A stretch of DNA of 64,000 nucleotides, from the IMG/VR virus record IMGVR_UViG_3300032291_002405, positions 1-64,000 of that record. The stretch is one strand, 5' to 3'. The notes beneath the pieces were generated by a model. The model made no database searches and was not told the origin of the DNA. It saw nothing but the letters and a program-made list of their open reading frames with translations. Positions 32,236-39,576 of the stretch are shown here, in pieces. Each line of letters begins with the position of its first letter. The first letter of the stretch is position 1. Position numbers and translations under genes: made by a program. This stretch comes from a virus.

Positions 32236-32706
32236 TTAAATAATCAAACTTTTTTCTAAAATCTTATATATTTCAGTAAGCATTTCAATATCAGATTTTG
32301 TGTGTTTATTATTTTTTCTGAAAATGGTTATAAAAAATTTTTCAATAGACTTTCTTACATTATTTTCTTTCTGATTATAAAAAACTTCCATAAAAAAATT
32401 TTTGAAATAATCGTAAGTTTCTTCTGAGTCGTTGAAAATAATACTTTCGTTTTTAAAATTACTGATTGTTCTATTCCAACACCACTTGAAATGCTCTTCC
32501 TTATCTTCAACTGTCATACCAATCTTAGTTTCTTTACCATTATCATCGCTATCACCTAAATAAGTAGTATCAATTAATTTAAATAATGATAAACAAAAAT
32601 CTTCAAATAAATCTCGCATTTCAGGTATAATATTATTTGCTCTATACCACGCGTCTATTTCATCGTTCGACATTGGTTTTGTTAACCAATTAAAAAATTG
32701 GTCCAT
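32236..32706 (-). CDS. hypothetical protein
   Basis: 156 residues from the ATG at 32706, chosen because a clear Shine-Dalgarno AAGGAG precedes it by 6 bp. MDQFFNWLTKPM and FKWCWNRTISNF are distinctive aromatic segments; the protein is helical and acidic. Family not recognised. Confidence 0.65.
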   Translation of the reverse strand: MDQFFNWLTKPMSNDEIDAWYRANNIIPEMRDLFEDFCLSLFKLIDTTYLGDSDDNGKETKIGMTVEDKEEHFKWCWNRTISNFKNESIIFNDSEETYDYFKNFFMEVFYNQKENNVRKSIEKFFITIFRKNNKHTKSDIEMLTEIYKILEKSLII

Positions 32707-32712
32707 GTTATA

Positions 32713-32718
32713 CTCCTT
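32713..32718 (-). promoter_or_regulatory. ribosome binding site AAGGAG
   Basis: Strong SD sequence 6 bp before the ATG at 32706, unusual in this SD-poor genome. It rules out the longer upstream start (32742), since it would lie within the coding sequence. Confidence 0.7.
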
Positions 32719-32770
32719 ATTCATCGTAAGAAATATAATCATGGACCAACTAAAGAAAAGAATATTTTAA

Positions 32771-33787
32771 TTACTGAGTTCTTTTACTGTAATAAATTAA
32801 ATTTTTCATATCCTGAATATCTTTCAAGACTTTTTTATCTTCAATAGATTCTGTGGATAAAATCTTATTAACTTCTTTATTTCTACTACCTTGCTTTGAA
32901 CTTGGTATTGATTCCCCTGTTCCTGGTATAACTTCACCAGCCTCATCAGTATGTACCGGTTGTGGTGATTTATTGTATGCCTGTCTTTTTAAAACGGCCA
33001 ATAGATTTTTCTTTCTTCTTTCATTAACCTTTTTATTAACATCTGTTTCAACCGCATTGGCATATTTTGGTGAATTACCAGTTCTAGAAGAACCTTCAAT
33101 ATTATCACTAACCCAATCTTCATTTGGTTTTATATTATCATAGTCTAAATTTTCTAAACCCGCTGCCGTGAAATTTTCAATATATTCTTCAATTTCTTTA
33201 GACGCTTTATACGCCTTTTTAACATCGTCATTAATCTCTTTACCGTCTTTACCCTCTCTTGACATTACACTATTTCCCTTTGGGAAACTACCTGAATTAG
33301 ATTCATATGACATTCCCATGTTCTTCATATAATCTTTCATCTTTTTATTAGAATCACTAATAGCCTTGTCATTAACTTGTTTAGATGATTTAAGATTTTT
33401 TATAGTTGAACTATCTTCTTTAGTTTCAGATTCAACAATTCTTTCAATAAAATCAATTAATTGTGATTCGGTAAATACAACCTTATCCTTTTTCAATTTA
33501 CGTTCATTAAGTCTCTGTTGTCTTTTTTCTATCAATCTTGCAATCTTAGGAAAAACATCTTCATTTTGAACTTTATATGTTTTACCATCAACTTCAAATG
33601 ATTCTTTACCGTCTTTTTTAGCCTTCGCTAACGCACCTGTAAAAGCGTTACCTTCTTCCATCTCATCTTCGTCTATTTCTTTATTTTCTTCAACAGCATT
33701 TACCGCGTCATTAACGTCCATATCAGTAATGTCAACAAAAGACTCTTTTAAAAAATTATTAACTAATTTTGTTATTTTCTTTTCCAT
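32771..33787 (-). CDS. virion-associated protein candidate, capsid-targeting-like start
   Basis: 338 residues, highly charged and low in hydrophobics. The N-terminal helix ends in L13-K14-E15/S16, a T4-type prohead-protease-like site. A second copy of the recurring motif, VVFTESQLIDFIERIVESE, lies near residues 103-121. The rest is Lys/Glu/Asn-rich, as expected for an internal or scaffold protein. Preceded by TATTTATA (33801-33808). A scaffolding or internal virion role is inferred. Confidence 0.5.
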   Translation of the reverse strand: MEKKITKLVNNFLKESFVDITDMDVNDAVNAVEENKEIDEDEMEEGNAFTGALAKAKKDGKESFEVDGKTYKVQNEDVFPKIARLIEKRQQRLNERKLKKDKVVFTESQLIDFIERIVESETKEDSSTIKNLKSSKQVNDKAISDSNKKMKDYMKNMGMSYESNSGSFPKGNSVMSREGKDGKEINDDVKKAYKASKEIEEYIENFTAAGLENLDYDNIKPNEDWVSDNIEGSSRTGNSPKYANAVETDVNKKVNERRKKNLLAVLKRQAYNKSPQPVHTDEAGEVIPGTGESIPSSKQGSRNKEVNKILSTESIEDKKVLKDIQDMKNLIYYSKRTQ

Positions 33788-33800
33788 GTTATTTTTTATA

Positions 33801-33808
33801 TATAAATA
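33801..33808 (-). promoter_or_regulatory. class B box TATTTATA
   Basis: TATTTATA on the minus strand, 13 bp before the ATG at 33787. Confidence 0.35.
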
Positions 33809-33811
33809 CTT

Positions 33812-34591
33812 TTATTCGTTAAAAAGTTGTTTTTCAATTTCATATAAAACAATTGCACGAATAACATTTTCAGATATTTTCTGATTTTTTGCAACATTTT
33901 TAATTGACTCTTTCATTAAATCGTCTTCCCAAATTTCCAATGCTTTAACATCACCTTGATTACAGTATGGGAATGTTTTGCACTTATCTTTAACTCGAAC
34001 AAATTTACCGCCTTTATATAACGGTTTTGACGCACCTCTCCAATCTTTCTTTTTCATCGATTTAGCCAAGAATGCTGGTGATTCGTAAGAACCTGACGAT
34101 GAAGATGTGGTCGCCTCTTTAAACTCACCCTTTTCAACCTTTTTTAATTTGACATAATATTCAATATCTTTCGATAAGTGGTCCATAGCGATTTCCTTAG
34201 CAATTGACATTTCATCAGTATGTTCCATTTCTTCTTTAATTCCATCAACTAATTTATTATAAACATAATCAATTGATACTTTGAATTTTTCAGATAAATC
34301 ACCAACTGTTAAGTTGTCCGCCATACCCCCTTTTATTCTCTCTTCTTTAACTTCAACATACCCACCTTTAGGTTTTGTTCTCTTTGGTGCCTCATCTGAG
34401 AATAAAGATAATTTTGGTCCCGACAATGGTCCAACAAAACTACCTGAAGAACCTGAACTTGTTGATTCAGTTGCTTCAATTTCTTTAGCCCCCTGTGTTA
34501 ATCTATTAATCATCAATCTATCTTCGGGTGTTTTGATATTTGAACCTAACTGGTCTATCATGTCTTTTATTTGTTTGTCAACTTTATTCAT
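33812..34591 (-). CDS. hypothetical structural-type protein, DUF5661-like core
   Basis: 259 residues. Ser/Gly-rich linkers (about 43-50 and 160-168) separate an N-terminal helix, a central region (TVGDLSEKFKVS, then MEHTDEMSIAKEIAMDHL) resembling DUF5661, and a basic C-terminal part with CKTFPYCNQGD. The protein resembles uncharacterised virion proteins of flavobacterial phages as I recall them. Located between the spanin-like genes and the 338-residue protein. Confidence 0.5.
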   Translation of the reverse strand: MNKVDKQIKDMIDQLGSNIKTPEDRLMINRLTQGAKEIEATESTSSGSSGSFVGPLSGPKLSLFSDEAPKRTKPKGGYVEVKEERIKGGMADNLTVGDLSEKFKVSIDYVYNKLVDGIKEEMEHTDEMSIAKEIAMDHLSKDIEYYVKLKKVEKGEFKEATTSSSSGSYESPAFLAKSMKKKDWRGASKPLYKGGKFVRVKDKCKTFPYCNQGDVKALEIWEDDLMKESIKNVAKNQKISENVIRAIVLYEIEKQLFNE

Positions 34592-34601
34592 ATGTTTTTA
34601 A

Positions 34602-35015
34602 TTAAAAAATAATTGATATTATTACAGCTAAAATACCACCACCAATACCATACCACTTAAATCTTTTTTCGTTATTATATTTATCTTTATAGATTTTTAT
34701 CTCTTTGTCTTTATTATCAACTAATTTAACATAACTATCTATATTTTGTCTTTGTAATTCAATCTGTTGTTTTTGGTTGATAATCATTGAGTCTTGTAAA
34801 TTAACGATTCCTTCCATTAATATTACGGAATCTCTAACAACTGTTAATTGTTGTCTACAATAATTTCTTTGTTCTAAAACAATTAATGCATTTTTCAATG
34901 ATTTAACAGGTACTAAAACACTGTCGGTTTTATTGGATGTCTGCGAATTTGTCTGAGAATAACTCTGTGATATCGTTATTAGACAAAGAATTAAGATGTT
35001 GAATATCTTTCTCAT
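34602..35015 (-). CDS. spanin-like envelope protein
   Basis: 137 residues: N-terminal signal peptide (hydrophobic 5-17, then SQSYSQT), a long coiled coil (about 35-115) and a C-terminal membrane segment (about 121-137). A periplasm-spanning coiled coil with membrane anchoring suits a spanin that joins inner and outer membranes at lysis. The signal contains Cys11, but not in a convincing lipobox. Its start overlaps the preceding coiled-coil gene by 86 bp, the overlap style of Rz/Rz1 pairs. Confidence 0.55.
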   Translation of the reverse strand: MRKIFNILILCLITISQSYSQTNSQTSNKTDSVLVPVKSLKNALIVLEQRNYCRQQLTVVRDSVILMEGIVNLQDSMIINQKQQIELQRQNIDSYVKLVDNKDKEIKIYKDKYNNEKRFKWYGIGGGILAVIISIIF

Positions 35016-35277
35016 GTTGTTCTTTTAATTTTTTGGATATCAAATCAACTTTACCTAATCGTATTTTTAAAACATTTCGTTGACTATCTAACTCATTGTT
35101 TATCCCCACCAAACTATCAATTTTAAACTTATTATTTTCAATGATTGCATTTAAAGAATCATTTTTTTTATTTAAAATTTCTAATTGATTTGTATCCGTA
35201 GGTTTTGAAATCATATAAACCAAAACAATTAATAGTACAATAGATAATACTGATAGTATGTTCTTTGCAATATTCAT
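34930..35277 (-). CDS. i-spanin (Rz)-like protein
   Basis: 115 residues: N-terminal membrane segment (about 7-24) followed by a continuous coiled coil, the topology of an inner-membrane spanin. It lies 530 bp downstream of the amidase and overlaps the next envelope protein by 86 bp in another frame. Family named by topology and context only. Confidence 0.55.
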   Translation of the reverse strand: MNIAKNILSVLSIVLLIVLVYMISKPTDTNQLEILNKKNDSLNAIIENNKFKIDSLVGINNELDSQRNVLKIRLGKVDLISKKLKEQHEKDIQHLNSLSNNDITELFSDKFADIQ

Positions 35278-35278
35278 A

Positions 35279-35815
35279 TTATTTTGAACTAATAGATGTT
35301 TTTTTACGGGATGCGATTACTTTGGCCCATTTGGATTTAAATTTGTCATAAAAAGCCGTTAGTTTTGAAATAACATCCATAAACTTATCATCAAGCTTTA
35401 ATTGATTACCGTCGATATATACACCGTTATTTTCACCAATTGTCATAAAAAATTCAACGTCATGGTCGATTATTTTACCGCTCCACTCTACTGAATTCTT
35501 ATATAAATTTAATTGTCCAAAATCTACTAAATCAGATACATCAGACACAAACTCATTCATGGTTTCCTGAAACGCAATTTTATCATCCGTAGTTAATGCA
35601 GTTTCAGTCGCATTATTACCATAGATAGCTAAAATACCACCTGAAATTCTGTATTTTTTACTTTTTTCTTTTTCTTTCCCCATATCCATTTGATAATCTT
35701 GCTCAATATTTTTTTCAATATCTGTCGCAATATTGATTGGGGCGATTGTTGATTGCTCTGTTAAAAGTCTAGACTTCTTCAATAGACTTTTTATTTCATC
35801 ATATTCATTACTCAT
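35279..35815 (-). CDS. hypothetical protein, capsid-targeting-like start
   Basis: 178 residues. An N-terminal helix contains L18-T19-E20/Q21, again the (L/I)xE pattern. The C-terminal domain (YKNSVEWSGKIIDHDVEFF, IGENNGVYIDG) is beta-rich and looks conserved, and the end is basic (FKSKWAKVIASRKK). It overlaps the endolysin gene by 8 bp although a lysis role is not evident. Confidence 0.5.
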   Translation of the reverse strand: MSNEYDEIKSLLKKSRLLTEQSTIAPINIATDIEKNIEQDYQMDMGKEKEKSKKYRISGGILAIYGNNATETALTTDDKIAFQETMNEFVSDVSDLVDFGQLNLYKNSVEWSGKIIDHDVEFFMTIGENNGVYIDGNQLKLDDKFMDVISKLTAFYDKFKSKWAKVIASRKKTSISSK

Positions 35816-36371
35816 AGTTGAACTTTTCTAATAAATATACGAAGTTGAATGCTGGCGACAAATCAGTATACTCATAATAAAAATTACTACGATTTAATAT
35901 ACCTTCAAATGTTTCTAAATTGTCTAATTTCGTATTATGTCCGATGAATTTTTTAGGGATATTGTGGGTTTCACAAATGATATTACACAAATTAACCAAT
36001 GTTTCCATTTGTTCATCAGTATATAAATCCCAAAAAAATTTTTGTCTCCATTTTCTTTCTTTTATTTTACCATCAACTTTTTGATTTAACCAATTTGAAT
36101 ACGTTGGTGATAATACGTCTTTATCAACCCATCCGAGATTTTCCAAAGAAACTATTATTGATTGGTTATTTAAGGTGTCATCATGAAAAAAATTTGTAAC
36201 TTTATTTTCATCACATATTTTTACATTGGTACCATCTTTTAAAATAACATAATGGGGTAACTTATCGTAAACCCCATTATATCTATATTCTATGGATTTT
36301 AAATAATCCTCCCCCTTTCTTGATGTGTGGGTTAAAATTATTTGTTTTTTTTGGTGAAATTCATTCATCAT
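35808..36371 (-). CDS. endolysin, N-acetylmuramoyl-L-alanine amidase (Amidase_2-like)
   Basis: 187 residues. Cuts the amide bond between muramic acid and the stem peptide to release virions. THTSRKG (H15 as first zinc ligand), PHYVILKDGTNV and FIGHNT (second His) match the Amidase_2/T7-lysozyme pattern, and SLENLGW lies between them. No signal peptide, so it needs a holin. Spanin-like genes follow and a multi-pass membrane protein precedes it with an 11 bp overlap, forming a lysis cassette. Confidence 0.75.
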   Translation of the reverse strand: MMNEFHQKKQIILTHTSRKGEDYLKSIEYRYNGVYDKLPHYVILKDGTNVKICDENKVTNFFHDDTLNNQSIIVSLENLGWVDKDVLSPTYSNWLNQKVDGKIKERKWRQKFFWDLYTDEQMETLVNLCNIICETHNIPKKFIGHNTKLDNLETFEGILNRSNFYYEYTDLSPAFNFVYLLEKFNYE

Positions 36372-37332
36372 TTTTATTGTACACCAATCTGTTTATTTGA
36401 TGATTATCCCCCAAAATAGGCTCATCATCCACAAAGTATATAGGGTCAGGTTCCGGTGTTGGTTTTGGTGTCGTCTCAGGTGTTGGTTTTGGTGTCGTCT
36501 CAGGTGTCGTCTCAGGTGTTGGTTCCGGTGTCGTCTCAGGTGTCGTCTCAGGTGTTGGTTCCGGTGTCGTCTCAGGTGTCGTCTCAGGTGTTGGTTCCGG
36601 TGTCGTCTCAGGTGTTGGTTCCGGTGTTAAATTATTTTGATTATAATTACGCTCAAATAATTCTTGAAGTTTTTTCAAATCATCTTCTGTTGGAACATAT
36701 GGTTTATATTTTTCATCCCTTTCTCTTTCCATAGCACCATATTTCTTAGATATCTCATCCAAATCAATTTCGGTAATTGTATCATCTTCGGTCGCTGTTT
36801 GTTCGATAATTACGTCTTGATTAGATTGAGGTTCTTCAGATATTACTGTTTGTTGATTGTTTTCTTTAAGTTTATTTGAATAAACAATTAACATGTGTGC
36901 AAATGTCAATGAGATAAAAGGTAACAGTCCACCAGTAAAGAAAGCTAATAAAGTTCTATGACTTGTCGGATTTTGAGAATCCATACCCAATGGCTCTAAA
37001 ATGGGACCAATCATATCCATCCAATCTTTAAACTCTTTTGAGTTGATATTAATCCATGTATATGAGAAAAAGAAGTTACCTAATAACTGAATAAATGTCA
37101 CAATCCCAAACGGGATATATATGAATTTACCGAATTTAGCCGATACTCCTGCCAATGCTGCCAATGCAGCAACTTCAACCGCAACTGATAAATAAATGGA
37201 CCATGTTATTGGATTTGCCAAATTATAAAAAGTCGTAACGTGTGAAATCGATACAAAAGCGACCAATAAAATTGGTATTAGAAAACTACCAATTATAATA
37301 CCATTTAAGTTCTTGGATAACCAATTTTTCAT
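36361..37332 (-). CDS. multi-pass membrane protein with Thr-Pro-Glu repeats
   Basis: 323 residues. Four predicted membrane segments (about 10-30, 40-62, 67-90 and 128-150), then an acidic linker and a 90-residue repeat region built on PEPTPETTPET units, ending in a short acidic tail. It overlaps the endolysin gene by 11 bp and follows a membrane-anchored coiled-coil gene by 1 bp. A holin or lysis regulator is possible from position, but four passes plus a long tail are unusual for a holin. Confidence 0.55.
   Translation of the reverse strand: MKNWLSKNLNGIIIGSFLIPILLVAFVSISHVTTFYNLANPITWSIYLSVAVEVAALAALAGVSAKFGKFIYIPFGIVTFIQLLGNFFFSYTWININSKEFKDWMDMIGPILEPLGMDSQNPTSHRTLLAFFTGGLLPFISLTFAHMLIVYSNKLKENNQQTVISEEPQSNQDVIIEQTATEDDTITEIDLDEISKKYGAMERERDEKYKPYVPTEDDLKKLQELFERNYNQNNLTPEPTPETTPEPTPETTPETTPEPTPETTPETTPEPTPETTPETTPKPTPETTPKPTPEPDPIYFVDDEPILGDNHQINRLVYNKNDE
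36445..36630 (-). repeat. tandem repeat encoding Thr-Pro-Glu
   Basis: Units of 12-36 bp built from GGTGTCGTCTCA and GGTGTTGGTTCC (plus-strand reading) repeat in frame over about 185 bp inside the membrane-protein gene. Near-identical copies suggest recent expansion and probable length variation. Confidence 0.75.
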
Positions 37333-37333
37333 A

Positions 37334-37618
37334 TTATTTAGTCTGTAATTTAGTTAGTTCCTTTTCTATTTCATTTTGTCTTTGAACATCCAACATTTTT
37401 CTGTCGGTTGCTTGTATCATTCTTTTCTCAGATTTTAAACCTTCGATTTGCAAATCTTTTTTAGTGGGTAAAGAATTTAGAATCTCTCTTTGAGACTGAT
37501 ATTCTTTTCTCAATCTACTAATTTCTGAATTCATTCCGCAAGAACGGAATAACAATAAAACAAATAAAAATAATAATATTTGTTGTTGATACTTTTTTAA
37601 TGTTTCTAAAAATTTCAT
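37334..37618 (-). CDS. membrane-anchored coiled-coil protein
   Basis: 94 residues: short basic N-terminus, one membrane segment (about 13-25), then a coiled coil (28-94). The topology resembles an i-spanin or a membrane-tethered adaptor. It is immediately upstream of the four-pass protein and the endolysin. Confidence 0.55.
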   Translation of the reverse strand: MKFLETLKKYQQQILLFLFVLLLFRSCGMNSEISRLRKEYQSQREILNSLPTKKDLQIEGLKSEKRMIQATDRKMLDVQRQNEIEKELTKLQTK

Positions 37619-37660
37619 AATGATATATTTTTTTTAAATTTAATAATAAATACAATTTAA

Positions 37661-38482
37661 TTATAAATAATCAAAAAGTGTAGAACACTCATTTCTTAGT
37701 TTTCTAAGTGCCTTTTCTTTGATTTGTCTAACCCGTTCTTTGGTCAAATTAAAATCTTCACCAATATCTTCAAGAGTTCTCGGTGTACCTGTTATTCCAA
37801 AATAATCCTCAATGATAAGACGTTCCCTATCGTCTAAAACCTTCATGGTTGAAAATAACTTTTCTTTAAGTTGTTCTTGACTATTAAACTGTTCGTCCGG
37901 CATAGTTGCATTGATATTTTCAATCATATCAATTAAAGTGTCACCATCTTCATTAATTTTAGATTCCAAATTAATTGTTGTGGGTAGAAGCGCCAACTTA
38001 TCATCTAAATCCGATAAACCTTTTTCAACCTCTTTTTTAGCTCTATGGAGTTCTTGAACAACATTAACAGGTAGGCGAATGGTTCTCGCATTTTCGTTTA
38101 ATGATTGTAAAATAGATTGTTTAACCCACCACACAGCATAAGATATAAATCTAAGTTTTTTACTCCAATCAAAATTTTGGATTGCTTTCATTAAACCTAA
38201 ATTCCCTTCAGCAATTAAATCAGGTAAGTCTAACCCTTGATTTTGGTATTGTTTGGCGACAGTGATAACAAAACGTAAATTACCTTCAAGTAATTCACGA
38301 TATATTTTGTTCTTTTCGTCTTCACCACAATTCCCATTCAATATTATATCTGAAAGTTCTCGTTCCCTTTCAATTGTCATAACTTTGAGTTTACGAATAT
38401 CCTTAAGATATGATGATATTTCTTCTTGATTAATAATACCTGTGTTCTTGGTAATTGTGTTAGATTCGTTTCGAGTAGTCAT
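37661..38482 (-). CDS. phage sigma-70 family factor
   Basis: 273 residues, the compact RpoD/SigA-like form of Bacteroidetes. Region 1.2 (ISSYLKDIRKL), region 2 with GNLRFVITVAKQYQNQGLDL and RFISYAVWWVKQSI, region 3, and region 4 with the helix-turn-helix (LEDIGEDFNLTKERVRQI, about 237-254) are all present. It would redirect host RNA polymerase; the class B TATTTATAA elements are the obvious candidate target. It overlaps the upstream 187-residue gene by 23 bp. Confidence 0.9.
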   Translation of the reverse strand: MTTRNESNTITKNTGIINQEEISSYLKDIRKLKVMTIERERELSDIILNGNCGEDEKNKIYRELLEGNLRFVITVAKQYQNQGLDLPDLIAEGNLGLMKAIQNFDWSKKLRFISYAVWWVKQSILQSLNENARTIRLPVNVVQELHRAKKEVEKGLSDLDDKLALLPTTINLESKINEDGDTLIDMIENINATMPDEQFNSQEQLKEKLFSTMKVLDDRERLIIEDYFGITGTPRTLEDIGEDFNLTKERVRQIKEKALRKLRNECSTLFDYL

Positions 38483-39023
38483 ATAGTTGTGTTTTTTCTA
38501 TTTTAGTGAGTGATTTAAATCCGTTTTTTTGTACTTTATCTAATAATTCATCTAATGATGGTTCTTTCTTAACCCCGTATAATAATTTAAAAAAATCCCC
38601 CATCATTATGTCGTCATCGTCATCCATTTGGTTAAAATCTATTGGATTAAAGTCATAATCTACATCATTAATATCTATTTTTTCAATAAATTTTGAATCA
38701 TTAGTGTCTAAATCCAATAAAGATTCCAATATGTCATTAGATAACGACAAAGTTACATTTTTATTATTAGGTATCAAAATATAATTTTTAACCGTACCAT
38801 CCAAAACAAACTTACAAAGTTCTTTAATTTCATTTGAAGGTGATTCACTTTCAAAGTGAGTTATCACAAAATCTTCACCTGGTTGATATTTTAAATACTT
38901 AGAACTTAATATCCCTTCAAATTGGGATAGTAAACCATGTAAAAGTTTTTCATTTTCACCGAATTTCGCAAAAAGTATTAGAAAATATTTTGTGCCCACG
39001 ACTTCTTTTTTATTTTTACCCAT
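38460..39023 (-). CDS. hypothetical protein
   Basis: 187 residues. N-terminal alpha/beta domain, an acidic stretch (MDDDDDIMMGD near 134-144), and a C-terminal helix-turn segment (LDELLDKVQKNGFKSLTKIE) like those seen at the ends of many Bacteroidetes proteins. Overlaps the sigma gene by 23 bp, so it may be a sigma partner; that is conjecture. Confidence 0.55.
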   Translation of the reverse strand: MGKNKKEVVGTKYFLILFAKFGENEKLLHGLLSQFEGILSSKYLKYQPGEDFVITHFESESPSNEIKELCKFVLDGTVKNYILIPNNKNVTLSLSNDILESLLDLDTNDSKFIEKIDINDVDYDFNPIDFNQMDDDDDIMMGDFFKLLYGVKKEPSLDELLDKVQKNGFKSLTKIEKTQLYDYSKRI

Positions 39024-39024
39024 A

Positions 39025-39033
39025 TATTTATAA
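39025..39033 (+). promoter_or_regulatory. class B box TATTTATAA
   Basis: TATTTATAA, 10 bp before the ATG at 39044, in the short divergent gap. Confidence 0.35.
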
Positions 39034-39043
39034 TAAACGTTTT

Positions 39044-39553
39044 ATGAAAAATATTATTATTACCGAATCTCAGCTTTCAAAGATAGTAAAAAAAATGAAA
39101 AAAAACAAACTATCAGAATCTGATAACATGGGTTTAGACCGATATATGTTTTTTTCAAATTTAGAGCAACTTAGAAGACAATCCGACATGTTATTACAAT
39201 TGGACCCTATGATGGTAGAACAAATACTACAAGACGGTCACGATTGGGCCGATGACCATATAACAGTTGCAAAGGAAAATATGGACCAAGTGTTTGATTT
39301 TATGATGAACAAGACAAAGAACAACATTGGTGAATCCAACGAAGATAAGTTTTCCATAGAACCCGATGTTGAAAAAACCCCGAGAGAGTACCAACTTTCC
39401 ACAGTTTTTGGTAAATATTCAGAACAAATACCAAATGATGTTTTACGCTATATGCGTAAAAATCCACAATTCATTGTCGATACATTGTACATTCTATACG
39501 GTAACGATTTAATTGAAAGATTAAAAAAATCAAAACAAAAATTTAAAAAATAA
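39044..39553 (+). CDS. virion-associated protein candidate with ITESQL N-terminus
   Basis: 169 residues from the ATG at 39044; the longer frame would overlap the divergent gene. The start IIITESQLSKIVKKMKK has I6-T7-E8/S9 and matches the linker in the ferritin-like and 338-residue proteins. The rest is helical, Met-rich and charged. Class B box upstream, bidirectional terminator at its stop. A packaged internal protein is inferred. Confidence 0.55.
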   Translation: MKNIIITESQLSKIVKKMKKNKLSESDNMGLDRYMFFSNLEQLRRQSDMLLQLDPMMVEQILQDGHDWADDHITVAKENMDQVFDFMMNKTKNNIGESNEDKFSIEPDVEKTPREYQLSTVFGKYSEQIPNDVLRYMRKNPQFIVDTLYILYGNDLIERLKKSKQKFKK

Positions 39554-39576
39554 AAAACCCCTTTCGGGGTTTTTTT
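39552..39576. terminator. bidirectional terminator
   Basis: AAAAAACCCC-TTTC-GGGGTTTTTT: a perfect hairpin with A and T tracts on both sides, overlapping both the plus-strand stop (39551-39553) and the minus-strand stop (39575-39577). It ends the gp46 operon and the gene at 39044. Confidence 0.9.

Noticed and set aside
36397-36734. Plus-strand Arg/Cys-rich and Val/Ser-rich frames over the repeat.
   Set aside because: They are shadows of the in-frame Thr-Pro-Glu repeat on the minus strand.
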